This document shows, one piece after another, positions 34,404-46,075 of a stretch of 64,000 nucleotides of DNA. The notes below the pieces were generated by a model, which saw nothing but the letters and a program-made list of their open reading frames with translations, searched no databases and was not told the origin of the DNA. The DNA is from Trichopria drosophilae (lineage: Eukaryota; Arthropoda; Insecta; Hymenoptera; Diapriidae): positions 139,676,001-139,740,000 of the forward strand of contig CM059584.1 of the NCBI GenBank assembly GCA_030407085.1. Reading direction: 5' to 3'. Every line of letters begins with the position of its first letter. Within the stretch, counting starts at the first letter, position 1. Position numbers and translations under genes: made by a program.

Positions 34404-35934
34404 TTAACGCCTGAAATGGCATTTTTTATACTTCATTATCAATCAAGTACAGTAGGACCTCTCTTATTCTAATCGTTCCCCCACTATCACACGAAAAGTC
34501 AACAAAAAATATTGTCCACGAATCACAAGCTCGCAAGCACAGTAAGTGGGGATAAGGGGAAAATTAGGATAAGAGAGGTCGGCCCCATCTTGAAAAACTT
34601 TACTAATTAGAATAAGAGAGGTCCTACTGTATTTCATATCAAAATCGAAGTTGAAAACAATTGAAAGTTACATATCTTATTGTTTTCAAGGTCGCTCTTC
34701 AAGATTCCAAGGTCAAAATTGAGTTTCAGCCAGGAATTCCAATATGGCGCCGAATTTTAACAAAAATTCCAAAAAATTGGGAATTATTTATTCCTATCAA
34801 TTTTTTTCGAGCTATTAGAATATTGGGATTCTGTTGAAACTCTGAACAAAGGTGAACAAAATACTTCAATTTTAAGGAAACATTTTATTTTTATACCCCA
34901 CATCATTCTAACGACCCCAAAATGGCGTCAACAATGAAAATTTCTTTGAAAAATTTCTGAATGTTCTAACTCAAAAACTACATGCTGTTATAAAAAATGC
35001 TAAGAATGAAAAGTTCTTAGAATTAATCGAGAAATACAGTGGAATTTTTTCAGATTTTTGTGATGACGTTTTGAGAAATTTTTTTTCAAAATTTTTTTCA
35101 AAATCATAATTTATTTCTGAAAAATTCTAAACAACATTTGGTGTATTCACTTATGAATTCTACGAGTTTTTTTGTTCTTGGCAATTTTTTCCAAAAGTTA
35201 ATAGTTTTTGTGGGGAAAAAATCCTAAGTAGAATTCTTAAGTGAATACACCAACTTTTTTTCAGAATTTTTCATAAATAAATTATGATTTTGAAAAAAAT
35301 GTTGAAAAAAAATTTTTTAAAATGTCATCACAAAAATTTTGAAAAAATTCTACTATATTTCTCGATTAATTCTAAGACATTTTTGCAACATTTTTTTGAA
35401 AATTGTAATTTATTTACAAAAAATTCTGAAAAAAATGTTGAAAAAAAATTTCTCAAAATGTTATCAAAAAAATTTGAAAAAATTGCACTATATCGCTTGA
35501 TGAATTTTAAGAACTTTTCATTCTGGGCATTTTTTTTAAAGTTCGTAGTTCTTGAGTTAGAGCGTCTAGAAATTTCTCAAAGAAATTTTCATTGTTGACG
35601 CCATTTTGAGGTCGTTAGAATGATGTAGGGTATAAAAGTAAAATTTTTCCTTAAAATTGAAGTATTTTGTTTACCTTTGTTCAGAGTTTCAATAGAATCC
35701 CAATATTTTAATAGCTCGAAAAAAATTCCCAATTTTTTGAAAATTTTTTTCATATTCGGCGCCATATTGGAATTTCTGATGGCTGAAACTCAATTTTGAC
35801 CTCGGAATCTTGAAGAGCGACCTCGAAAACAGTAGGATGCACACCTCTCGATTGTTTTCAACTTTGATTTTGATACGAAATACTTGATTGAAAATGAAGT
35901 AGAAAATTTGTCATTTCAGGCGTTAATAGGTTAA
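34404..35934. mobile_element. Long-armed palindromic element at the start of the 22-kb pICln intron
   Basis: Left landmarks (ACGCCTGAAATGGC, ATCAAAATCGAAGTTGAAAA, CTCTTCAAGATTCCAAGGTC, GGAATTCCAATATGGCGCC, then AACGACCCCAAAATGGCGTC) all recur inverted at 35600-35926, giving arms of about 0.4-0.5 kb. The right end is GGCGTTAATAGG before TTAA (35931-35934). The left end is less well preserved. The centre (about 34990-35520) is AT-rich with shorter inverted and direct repeats. The left arm was invaded at a TA by the 34450-34629 MITE. Confidence 0.8.
34450..34629. mobile_element. pogo/Tigger-like MITE, 180 bp, compact copy
   Basis: The ends are CAGTAGGACCTCTCTTATTC and its exact reverse complement, with TA at 34448-34449 and 34630-34631. 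Excision would rejoin CAATCAAG-TA-TTTCATATCAAA. The opposite arm of the host element (35868-35893) shows that unoccupied sequence. Confidence 0.9.
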
Positions 35935-35939
35935 TTGAT

Positions 35940-36386
35940 TGATTCAAGTTTTTTACAGTTATAGGTAATTATGGAGCGACAGATTTTTTTTATTAGAATT
36001 GTTTGATTGTGTCAAAAGAGAAATATTTATAATTTTTCTAGTTTACTTTAATAATTTTGTTACAATATAAACTTTTGTAGGGATTTATTTTAAAACTACA
36101 TAATCGATATATGATTACAAAATAAACATATATTTTAAAATGCCATTAATCCTGACCGGATTGGACCACCCTTCATTGTGCTTCGTTACATTTTAAAATA
36201 GTTTTAAATCAATTATATCTGATCAAAATATATATAATTTTTAAAACCTACAATACGATGTCTATTTTATTTACTACTTATTAAAATAATATAAACTCAT
36301 AGTCTAAACTTGATATTGAACTATCTTTTAACATTTTGTTATTCCTTCGCAATTTATACTTCCAATTAATTTTATTAAAAATGGAT
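35940..36386. other. AT-rich intron sequence
   Basis: Nothing recognised beyond AT-rich sequence within the pICln intron. Confidence 0.5.
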
Positions 36387-36447
36387 ATAGGTGATTTTCC
36401 GCAAACTGTGATATTTATGTCCCTAGCGTGTTTTAACTGCATATTAA

Positions 36448-37845
36448 GGGGAGTCTGTGACAGCATTTTCAGCTACATGAAGGAGTTAATTTAAAAATTC
36501 GACAAAAATGTTTTTAAAGTAGTTTTTTAAGAGGAATTCAATGGTCATAATATAAAATAGGTCAAAACTATTTTTGACCACTTTTTAAATTCTATTTTTT
36601 GAAAAAGTTGAAATATTTCAAAACCCATCCGTAATTTTTTAGAAAATATATTTTTATATCTATAAAAAAATTGCCAACTTAAAATTTCCAATTTTACTAT
36701 TTTTGAAGCATTTTTTTCGTAAAAAGAATTAATTTTTTCCCTGAAAAGGGTTATTTTTAGCATTCTTAATAATATAAAAACACCGTAATAATAATTTTAA
36801 AACTTTTCAAGATATTTTGTACCTTATAAATTATTTATTGAATTACTATACGAAAAACTGTATTTATTGACATTAGAATCCACCAGCTTTATATGTTTCA
36901 CCTTCAGAGTGTTTTAGGGAAAGCTCTAATTTTCTTTTTGTAATTTTTTTAGCTTTTCTCATTCTTTGAAATATTTTGTTATTTTTAATGGTGCCCTTTC
37001 TTAAGCGCCTTTGGTCCCGACGACGAGCGATTTTGCTACTAGCTTTTCCAAAGCTCAAATTGTTTGTCTCAAAAAATGCTTCAGCAGTTTTGTGGAATCC
37101 ATTATTATATTCCGCAATAGACCCAGCAACTGCTATTTGCAAACGTTGCTTCGATACAAATTTTTCCTTTGGACACTTGTTCCAAATAAGGCTGTGTAAA
37201 CATTCGTTTGAATTTTGTGTTCTGCACTCTTTGCAACGCTCCAACAATTTTTCTTCTGATAGTCTTTCGAAGATGGGTAAAATTTTGTCGAAAACCTATG
37301 CAGTGAAAATAAGTAAATAAAGGTCGATTTTTTAATTTGCAATGTATAAGAAATTTTGTTTACCATTTTGTTTACAGGAGTTCCAACATTATCGATAATT
37401 ACGCCCTAGTACTATAATATACTATTATTTACATTCATGCAATTTTCTTATTTCTATATTACTTTTTAATTTCGAAAATGTAATAAAAAGTTTCTAAATT
37501 ATTTTTAAGGTGTTTTTATATCATTAAGAATGCTAAAAATAACCCTTTTCAGGGAGAAAATTAATTCTTTTTACGAAAAAAATGCTTCAAAAATAGTAAA
37601 ATTGGAAATTTTAAGTTGGCAATTTTTTTATAGATATAAAAATATATTTTCTAAAAAATTACGGATGGGTTTTGAAATATTTCAACTTTTTAAAAAAATA
37701 GAATTTAAAAAGTGGTCAAAAATGGTTTTGACCTATTTTATTTTATGACCATTGAATTCCTCGTAAAAAACTACTTTAAAAACATTTTTGTCGAATTTTT
37801 AAATTAACTCCTTCATATAGCTGAAAATGCCGTCACAGTCTCCCC
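36448..37845. mobile_element. TTAA-flanked Kolobok-like element with roughly 340-bp inverted arms
   Basis: It starts GGGGAGTCTGTGACAGCATT and ends with the inverted equivalent (GCCGTCACAGTCTCCCC), with intact TTAA on both sides (36444-36447 and 37846-37849). The arms 36448-36790 and 37500-37845 are nearly identical, so the same 72-codon open frame appears on opposite strands in each arm; it is not a gene. The core holds the transposase remnant at 36873-37247. Confidence 0.85.
36873..37247 (-). pseudogene. C-terminal remnant of a Kolobok/Mutator-like transposase
   Basis: The 124-codon minus-strand frame contains LERCKECRTQNSNECLHSLI followed by WNKCPKEKF, then IAVAGSIAEYNNGF, and ends in a lysine/arginine-rich tail. 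The CRTQNxNE...W..CPK...A....FN.G pattern is typical of the C-terminal part of a transposase group common in arthropod and cnidarian genomes (Mutator/Kolobok-like). Only this terminal part remains, and upstream sequence toward 37380 gives no continuation. It is most likely a dead copy left after internal deletion, with the arms still able to be moved in trans. The superfamily name rests on the TTAA target plus the motif, not on a database search. Confidence 0.6.
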
Positions 37846-37963
37846 TTAATGAATTAGCGATCTGCTTTTTATAAATTATATTTGGGACTCATTATTGTAA
37901 GTGGACCCACAAAAAAAAGTTGTTTATTTTGACCAATGTAATGACATGAAACAGTCCTAAAAT

Positions 37964-39087
37964 GTCACTACTGTGGCATGTCCCCTACCCAGTTTTTATA
38001 ACTTTCCATCTGTTTTTAGAAAAAAATTATTGAAAAATCAGAAATGTGCTAGTATAATCTTTTATATTATATTGTTTATTGTTTGCTTACAAAACGTCTT
38101 CAAACTTTGTCCCCAAATTTTTGAGATTTTTACAATTACGATCTTTTTGATTTCGCATATTCACAATATTGAAAATAATATGGAAACAAAAACTAATTTG
38201 GTATCAAAAGAACATAACAAATAAATGTAAATAAAATAATAAAGGTTTTAAAGACATATTAAAATAATATCCTTTAGTAAAGTGAAAAATTGTCGTTGTC
38301 ACAAATTATGGTGTCACTACCGTGGTATTCTGTTTCCAGAAGTAAGAATTTTTTTATATCAAAGTTATTCTTTCCTTAGATAGCCACAGTTAGCAACATT
38401 GTAAATTATTTCGGAAACTTTTTAAAAATAAAATGGTTATGAGTAATACACAAAAGAAACTGAAAATGTCACTATCATGGCACAACCCAACTGTCACTAC
38501 CGTGGCACTTCATGGATGTAGCATCTTTATAACATTACTCTTGTAAATTAAGTTTTAATAAATACATATAGAAGTAAAAATGATAAAATAAATAATTTTC
38601 ATATTAATCTGGTTTAATGTAATCTATTGTTCAATAATAACGGGTTGTAAATAATTAAATTATATCTTGTTCTTTAGTATTTTTTGTATTAATTTAATTA
38701 TTTATTTTTGTAAAACGACGAGGTCCAAAAATAAAAAACCAGAGTCTGCTAAGCTTATCCACGGGAAGAGAACAGCAAACACCAATGAAGAGAATTCAAA
38801 ACCGAAAATCAGGCGAAAGGAATCCATAAGGAAAGGTAAAAGGAAAAAGAAAATGCATTTTTCAAACATAAAATTTTTACATTTCAGTGTTCATTTTCTC
38901 GTCTGTGATTTAAATAAAAATAATTATTAATTATAAATAAATATTATTATTTCTACCAAGTATACTTTTTAATGCAAAATCCTTAAAAGTGAAACATTTC
39001 CTACTTCATAAGTGCAAAATGTTATAACATCGTTTCTCTAAACATTGTGTTGTCACTACCGTGGATATTAAGTCACTACAGTGGCAG
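37964..39087. repeat. Six dispersed copies of a GTCACTACCGTGGCA-type motif
   Basis: Copies lie at about 37964, 38312, 38468, 38492, 39051 and 39072: GTCACTACTGTGGCA, GTCACTACCGTGGTA, GTCACTATCATGGCA, GTCACTACCGTGGCA, GTCACTACCGTGGAT, GTCACTACAGTGGCA. The CAC-TACC-GTG core is a half-site palindrome. Spacing is irregular. Such subterminal arrays are usually transposase-binding sites; that role is inferred. Confidence 0.7.
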
Positions 39088-39344
39088 CACTAATCGACTA
39101 TTTCTAGGATATCTTTGAAAATTTTACCTTTGTAGTAGAATCATTTTTACTACTTACTCTACTAAGAAATACAAGTGTAATACAGTTATTACCAATTTTT
39201 TATTCGAAAGTTTAAAAAAAAAAATTTAGCATCTGAAATATCACAGTTTGCGGAAAATCACCCATATACGTGTAAATATTTACTCGTAGCATATATTTTT
39301 CATCGTTTAAAATATTTTTAACATCTAGATAGTATTTTCTTGAT

Positions 39345-40200
39345 GATTTTTCTTTTATTTTATGTCAGATTTACTTGGTGTTGACAAATTAGACAGTTAA
39401 CGTTTCGGTCATTTATTTTGACCCTCTTCAGAATAGTATATAGTTCTATACAAAAATAAAAAATAGAATATCGGAACATAAACATAACATTTACTTAAAC
39501 GAAGACAAATACACAGGACTTACAACACATAGAAGGAAAACAGGACACAACTTTGATTTTTCAAATGTCCAAATCCTTGCAATAGAAAGAAATAAAAACA
39601 AAAGGAAACAAATGGAAAACTTTTTTATCAAAAATAATAACAAATCAGTAAACATCCACTTTGAAAAATCAAACTTACCTGATACATATATACCTCTCCT
39701 TCAAGTTCAAAAATGAAAACAATAAATGTAAATAGAACAACAACTAAATGTACGCAAAATATTATGTAATCTGACAAACTTTTCAGTCTCCTTTTACATA
39801 ACATCCAAATAACAGAACGCGAATATTCAACAACATTTTTTTCTTAAAATTATACTTTTTTTTTTCTCTTTCTTCCATTTTTTCAGCTTACACAGTTCCA
39901 AATTTCAAACCGGCTCATATAATGTTAAGAACAATAACATAAATCCTACAGGTAAGCAAAAACAAAATCAAATACATAAAAATCCAAATTAAATTCCAAA
40001 TAAAACCTGAATAAAAGATTATGAAAAGTTTTTCAGAAATATTAATTTTTTTATATTGCAATTTCTATTATTTTGTATTTTTGTATAGAACTATATACTA
40101 TTCTGAAGAGGGTCAAAATAAAAGACCAAAACGTTAACTGTCTAATTTATTAACACCAAGTAAATCTGACATAAAATAAAATCAAAATCATCAAGAACAT
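39345..40200. mobile_element. Inverted-repeat element carrying hammerhead-like cores
   Basis: The sequence 39345-39470 (TTATTTTATGTCAGATTTAC, TTGGTGTTGACAAATTAGAC, AACGTTTCGGTC, CCTCTTCAGAATAGTATATA) recurs inverted at 40075-40197. On the minus strand the left arm reads CTGAAGA (39431-39425), a stem GGTC...GACC, then GAAAC. The right arm copy on the plus strand is degenerate (CTGAAGA...CAAAAC). The centre is A-rich on the plus strand with no recognised protein. Confidence 0.65.
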
Positions 40201-40555
40201 TTCACTTACGAAAGAGTCAGAGAAGGAAAAAAGATTTATAGATAGTATTTTAAAACTATTTCTATTAGTACAATTTAATTGTATGACTCATTTAATTTCT
40301 AGTGGAGAATTGGTAAGTATGAAGGTACTTATTTTGTTTTAATATTACAACTGTTTAAGTGAATATAAAATGTTAGCACAATGCTCAATAGTTTGATAAA
40401 ACTTAAAATGTTTACACATTACGCATGAACAACAATTTTACTTAAAAATTGTACATAAAGTTGGATTAGCTCCTCTGGAAGTTATGCGACTTGGAGTTCC
40501 TACTGAAAGGTTGGATCAATTGTAGTGAAACTAAGAGGTAGTGACGTGGTCCTCA
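40200..40555. other. AT-rich intron sequence
   Basis: Nothing recognised. Confidence 0.4.
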
Positions 40556-40557
40556 AA

Positions 40558-41333
40558 ATTTCTATCAAAACGAAACAAATTAGGGTGTTAAACTGTAGTT
40601 CTTTTTAAGCTCTAAACTTTCTCCCATACAAAAATTCACTAGCTGTTGAACAAAACGAGTTAGAGGCGAAAAACCGCAAAAATAAGCATTTTTTCTCTTT
40701 TTATCGGCTCTAAACTGAGAAATATTCATTTTTGGTCAAAGTGTTTTAAAGATAATTTATAGGGCTTGAAATTAGCTTCAAAGTTGGCTGATATATCGTT
40801 GTCGAAACTTAGAAGCCAAGATATTACCAAACTATTATTTTTTTTTTGTTTTAAGATTTTGTATAGCTGTATTGAGATGAAAAGTCACCAAAATAAAAAC
40901 TGACGTGTTTTTCTATAACACGGTTAATGGTGAGGTTAAGTAGTTGAACATTTACAAAAATTATTGAATTTTTATTAGTTATTTTGCTGATTTTTCATCT
41001 CAATACAGCTATATAAAACCTTAAAAAAAGTTTGATCCGGTTTGTTGGTAATATCTTGGCTTCTACTTAAGTTTCGACAACGATATATCAGCCAATTTTG
41101 AAGCTAATTTCAAGCCCTACAAATTATGTTTAAAACACATTGGCCAAAAATGAATATTTCTCAGGTTAGACCCGATAAAAGGAGAAAAAATGCTTATTTT
41201 TGTGGTTTTTCGCCTCTAACTCATTTTGTTCAATAGCTAGTGAATTTTTGTATAGGAGAAAGTTGTAGAGCTAAAAAAGAACTACAATTTAACACCCTAA
41301 GTTGTTTCGTTTTGATAGAAATTGAGCAAAAAA
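40558..41333. mobile_element. Palindromic MITE, about 0.78 kb
   Basis: The left arm (AATTTCTATCAAAACGAAAC, AGGGTGTTAAACTGTAGTTC, GAGTTAGAGGCGAAAAACC, GATATATCG) is mirrored to 41333 (CGATATATC, GGTTTTTCGCCTCTAACTC, GAACTACAATTTAACACCCT, GTTTCGTTTTGATAGAAATT). The centre is near 40945. It has no coding capacity, and its ends and target site are not resolved. Confidence 0.8.
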
Positions 41334-41334
41334 A

Positions 41335-41895
41335 ATGAGAAAAATACCGTTTTTATTTTTTTTACTATGGCGCACCATTTAAAAATCTGAAAAAAATTGA
41401 CCATATAGATTGGCCTAAAATACATCTTCTTGAATTTTTTCACGAGGGCGTTTTTTTTTAAACGCAAGAAAACATGTTTTGAATTTTTTATGAATTTTTG
41501 AAAAAGTTTCTATAAGGTCAAATTACTTGAAAAAATTTTCGTAGCCAGACTCTAATATTATTTACACGCATGAATTTTTCTGTAAAGATTGCATAGTGTG
41601 GCTACGAAATAAAAAATAAAAAATAAAAATTCACGTTTTTTCCTATAGCGAGCGCAATTTTTGGGATAGGGAGTTGAAAATTTCTGAGAATAATTATTTT
41701 TCGACATAGAAAAGGATAAAATTTCATTCATCTGAATCCCTTCTGGGACAGATTGGACCTTATCCTGCTAGACCCTTTACCGACTCACAAATATGTCTAT
41801 TTTTTAATAGAATCCCAAATATTAGAGATTCTGTAGAGCGCAGGCAGTTGGGAAGCAAATCAATTAATCAAAGGTACATGATTTTATTTTCTATA
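41335..41895. other. AT-rich intron sequence
   Basis: No gene or complete repeat recognised. Confidence 0.4.
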
Positions 41896-41898
41896 CTA

Positions 41899-43995
41899 CA
41901 CTAGGTGACAAAAAACGTCGATTCTTGTTTATCTTAAAATTCTTATGTTTATTGAATCTTTAGGTCTCAGTGAACAAACAAAAGAGGTTACAAACCTGTT
42001 TTCATTCGGTCAGTTCCATGTAAATCGAGATGAAAGTGCGAAAAAATTGCTTTTTTAGCATTTTTTAATCCCTATGAGTAAAAAATGTGAAGTGATACAA
42101 ATTTCTAGTAGGGCTTAAATGAAAGCTTAAAACATGAACTTTTAAACGAAAAATTAAAAAAACTCACCTACCCCTTCCCTTTCACCCCCCACAGGGTGCA
42201 TAAATTTTTTTTTAAAGTATGCACATTTCTTTATCAAATTTCGATGAGAATGTTAAGTATGAGGTTTCCGGGGTCGCTGAATACGAATATGATCTCAGAA
42301 TTTAAAAATTCAAAATGGTGGATCCAATCTGGCGGACGAAATAAAAAAATATTGAGGGTGCGGTTCGAAAACTCGACAAATCAAAAAGCTGAAAAGTCAA
42401 AAAACCGACAGTCGAAAAGCCGACACATAAAAATATAGACACATCGTCAGGAGGACAGTCATTCTTTGAACTGTCGGTTTTTTGACTGTCGGCTTTTCGA
42501 TTGTCGGTTTTTTGACTGTCGGTTTTTCGACCTATAGGCTTTTTGATTTGTCGGTTTTTCGACACGCACCCCAATATTGAAACATCTCTTTTCACAAGAA
42601 ATGCGTTTATTTGAACATGATATCAAATGAATTTAAAGTGTGCATTATTTCATAGATTCAAAATAATGGATCAAAAATACACAAAATGGAATGCAAAATC
42701 CTCCCACTACCTCCTTCTGTAGCACTCTGGGGTCGTTATAATTAAGCAACTAACGGTGGAGGTCAACCACATAATTTTTTCATTTTATAAAATATTCAAA
42801 ACTGAGTCCGAAGGGAAGGTCAAAATTCATTTTGCACTTTCTATTTGCCATCTCGGATATATCATTTTGAATTTAGAAAATCTGAGATCAGATTCGTAAT
42901 CAGTGACCCCAAAAACTCCGGGACTAACGAGTTTCAAGGAAATCCGATGAACTTTTAAAAATTCGTCTGCCATCTTTGGATCCGCCATTTTGAATGTTGA
43001 AAATCTAAAATCAGATTCGTAATCATCGACCCCAAAAACCCTCGAGTAACAAATTTCAGCCGTTTTCCACGCACAGAAAATAATTTGCTTCAAAAGCTTG
43101 TAACCGCCATATTGGAACCGCCATATTGAATTTTGAAACGGTGACCTCAGATACGTATTCAGCGACCTAATTGAAAATTGTGGTATTTATTTAAAAATGT
43201 ACGTATATGATACATTACCAGTCGTGGCCCTTTTTTTACACATATGATACCTTACCATTGAAGTGGTTAACTGATCCCATTATGGTTTTTGTAGTTGTTG
43301 ATGAATGGAAATTTAGACTTACGAAATTCAAAATGCCGGACTACATTGAAAATATTAGGCGAACTCGCTTGAAACTTGTTACTCGGATATTTTTGAGGTT
43401 TCTAATCACTATTGAAAGTTCAAAATGGCAGATTCAATATGGCGATCGAAATATTTGTAATTTACTCGAATTTCTTTATGATTTTGTTACACAAGCGATT
43501 TCGAAGTCTCTGATTACAAATCTATAATTTATTTTTCGATAAGGTAAAAATTGAGAAGGATATAGTTTTATTTTATATCAATTGTATTATTACATTAAAG
43601 ATATAGTATTTGAGAAACATTTATATAAAATACAACACGAAATTTGCCTCTGAAATTTGCTACAGATACAATTATAACGCCCAATTATTAAAATTTACAA
43701 AAACGACGATTATAGTTCCTCCACTATTAATAGTGATTTTTTTAATTTTCGTAGAAAAGTTCATGTTTTAAGGTTTCATTTAAGCCCTACTAGAAATTTG
43801 TATCACGTCGCATTTTTTATACATAACAATTCAAAAAATGGTAAAAACTATTTTCGCACTTTTATCTCGATTTGCATGGAAGTGACCGAATAAAAAAAGG
43901 TTTGTAACCTCTTTTTTTGTTCACTGAGACCTAAAGATTCAATAAACATAAGAATTTTAAGATAAACAAGAATCGACTTTTTTTGTTACCCAGTG
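41899..43995. mobile_element. CACT-ended element with roughly 180-250 bp inverted ends
   Basis: The left end CACTAGGTGACAAAAAACGT then CGATTCTTGTTTATC is mirrored at the right end (GATAAACAAGAATCGACTTT, TTTTGTTACCCAGTG). Further inverted landmarks are GAGGTTACAAACCT, CGGTCA/TGACCG, and CCTACTAGAAATTTGTATCA against GATACAAATTTCTAGTAGGG. Flanks CTA/TTA could be a decayed 3-bp duplication, which with a CACT start would suit a CACTA/CMC element; this is a guess. The interior holds dispersed monomers: direct at 42245-42340, inverted at 42835-43170, direct at 43310-43510. Confidence 0.65.
42346..42578. repeat. Hairpin repeat rich in GTCGGTTTTTTGACT units
   Basis: ATTGAGGGTGCGGTTCGAAA at the left is mirrored by CGACACGCACCCCAATATTG at the right. 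Between them, short units of about 15-16 bp (GTCGGTTTTTTGACT, GTCGGCTTTTCGATT) run on the right side and in inverted form on the left (AAAAAACCGACAGTCGAAAA). The minus-strand 97-codon frame rich in QKTD repeats is a translation of this array and not a gene. Confidence 0.7.
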
Positions 43996-43999
43996 TTAT

Positions 44000-45270
44000 C
44001 AAAACTTGAACGGTTTAAAGGGACCCATACCGGAATTTTCAGCTATGTCAAGTCATAATTTAAAATTCGTAATATTTTTTCTGACACCATTTTAGATGAG
44101 AAATAACGTGAAAATGAACAAAAAAGAATAGGTTCTGTTTTCAACATTTTTGGCACTAATTTTTCACAAAATTAAAATTTTGAAAATCCATACTCTTATT
44201 TGTTCCTGAAGCTTCGAGAAACAAAATGAAAAAAGAGCTATCGAAAAATATTGAAATTTGTGGAAGAAGAAGCATTTTTGTACTTTTGATGAGATTTCTG
44301 ATTGTATTTGCAAAAGTTCCATACCTTCAATCTCTTCGCTGAACACGAATATCGTAGTAAAAATTGGCGCCAATGTCAACGTCAAAACACATAAAAATGC
44401 TTTATTTTTGCCATTTTTTGCATTTATTTTTAGAAATATAAATCTAATGGACCGGACAAAATATGTAGACCATGAAATTCTCTACAAAAAAGATTGTAAA
44501 CATTTTTCTCGTAACATCAACGGAAACTCCGTACAAATAATATATATTTTTAAAGTTCAAATCAAAAGTATTTAAATTATTTTAAAAAAACGTCAAATTT
44601 TATTTTCAATACTGTAAGAAAGTACACACTTTAGATCGAAAGTTATTTTTAGAATTACACGGTGTTTTTATGTAGAAGTTATATATAATAAAAATATTAA
44701 TAAGGGTTCGGCTTTGTCCTACAAAGTTGGTTGCTGTTGGTTTTCCTCGACGTTTCGAACGACTTGCGTTAATTTTCAAGAGGTTACTGTGGAGCGTCCT
44801 GTTGTGTTGCCGCTTTTTATATGTTTCCTGTTTTCCTATGGTGGGGAGGTTCCTGACCGTTTCATTTACACAAGTGTAATGATGCGTTCACATGCGGTGT
44901 GTAAACTTTGGGTATCTTCAATTTTGTTGAGTGGAGCTTTTTGTAATTTGATGTTAATCATTTCCGATATACGTCTATTGTGAAATTTATTTTCGATATC
45001 CAGTATTTTTGTGTTATCCCAGTCAAATTATTAATATTTTTATTATTTTTAGAATAATTAACTGACATATGCGAAATATAATGTCGAATGCACCAGTACA
45101 CGTAATGTTGTTAGCTTATTTCACAAATGTAATTTTTAAAATTTTTTAAACTATCAAACTTTTATATTTTCTGATTGTGGTGGGAAATTATTAAAATATT
45201 TAAATTATATGAGATTATTTCCTAAAATTCTAAATTACATTTATAATAACAATTCATGAATTTAAAGAAA
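44000..45270. other. AT-rich intron sequence
   Basis: No gene recognised. Near 44715-44795 the minus strand reads CCTCTTGAAAATTAACGCAA then GTCGTTCGAAACGTCGAGG. This ends in the same GAAACGT string as the hammerhead-like motifs but lacks the CTGANGA half. Confidence 0.4.
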
Positions 45271-45271
45271 G

Positions 45272-45626
45272 CCCAATAAGCAAAAATAAATGTTGATATA
45301 TTCAAAAAAAAAACTTTTTGAATGCTTTTATGAAAGAAGAATTCTAGAAGAATTCTTTGCGAATTCTAAAAAAAAATAACGAACGTCCGCTATAATTATT
45401 AAATTAAGAGTTAGATACGAGTTCTTTTTTTAAACCCATTTTGTAAAAATGTTCTTCACAACCCATAACTAAGTGTTCATAAAGAATTCTTTTACTGAAT
45501 AAGTGTAATAATAAGTATGGAATTAATTTTGAGAGCGAGATACGTATAATACACTATAAGTATAATTTCATGAGGACTTTCGAGAAGTCATAAAGTATTC
45601 TTTTTTCAAAATCTCTGCTTATTGGG
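45272..45626. mobile_element. Small MITE, about 0.36 kb
   Basis: The termini CCCAATAAGCA (from 45272) and TGCTTATTGGG (to 45626) are exact inverted repeats. The interior is AT-rich, with duplicated GAATTCT words. Confidence 0.55.
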
Positions 45627-45994
45627 AGTATTTTATTTACATTATTACGACGACTACAAAACAAACAATAAAAGATTCTACACGGAGAGAAATATTTAAA
45701 TTTTTTTCTGTCTTATGGAAGGTGAACCAACTAAATTTTGATAAGAAGGTAGTAAAAATACCTCACACTTAATTCTAAAGAAACTTCTTAAGATTCAGCT
45801 GTTAAAACTCAAACATGAAAGTTAAAACTACATGAAAGATGAGATAGTATATTAGAAAATTCTTTCAACGAATGTTTTATTTTATTTTTGTTAATTCACC
45901 AACAAAATAACTACGTTAATAAGATAGAAAAATACATTATAATACGCTTTTTATTTAAAGTGATTGTTGCATACATAATTGTCATAATTTAAGT

Positions 45995-46075
45995 AACGGT
46001 ACTGGGCGTAGGTTTTTTCCACTAACTGTGGTTTTTTCCCTACGCCTTTGCACACCCGAATGGGGGTACCTAATT
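45995..46075. repeat. Hairpin-bearing dispersed repeat (second copy at 23303)
   Basis: GGCGTAGG-TTTTTT-CCAC-TAACT-GTGG-TTTTTTC-CCTACGCC forms a two-step hairpin at about 46005-46048, followed by TTTGCACACCCGAATGGGGG. The copy at 23303-23398 keeps the same plan with substitutions. Confidence 0.7.

Larger units (their letters stand above)
36389..39263. mobile_element. GGGTGATTTTCC-ended element, 2.9 kb, host of a nested TTAA element
   Basis: The left end GGTGATTTTCCGCAAACTGT then GATATTT, and the right end with ATATCACAGTTTGCGGAAAA then TCACCCATATA, are inverted repeats of about 30 bp. TATA-like sequence lies outside both ends. A second element with closely related ends (ATATGGGTGATTCTCC) is at 52219-53594. 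The right part has six copies of a GTCACTACCGTGGCA-type motif. No full transposase was recognised; an 87-codon frame at 38667-38930 is unassigned. Confidence 0.7.

Noticed and set aside
36545..37748. Two identical 72-codon frames on opposite strands (36545-36763 and 37530-37748)
   Set aside because: They are the same inverted arm of one transposon read in both copies; AT-rich and without family resemblance.
42302..42595. 97-codon minus-strand frame rich in QKTD repeats
   Set aside because: It is produced by the GTCGGTTTTTTGACT short-unit hairpin repeat.
41899..43995. Firm assignment to the CACTA/CMC superfamily
   Set aside because: The CACT start and a possible 3-bp duplication (CTA/TTA, mismatched) are suggestive only; no transposase is present.
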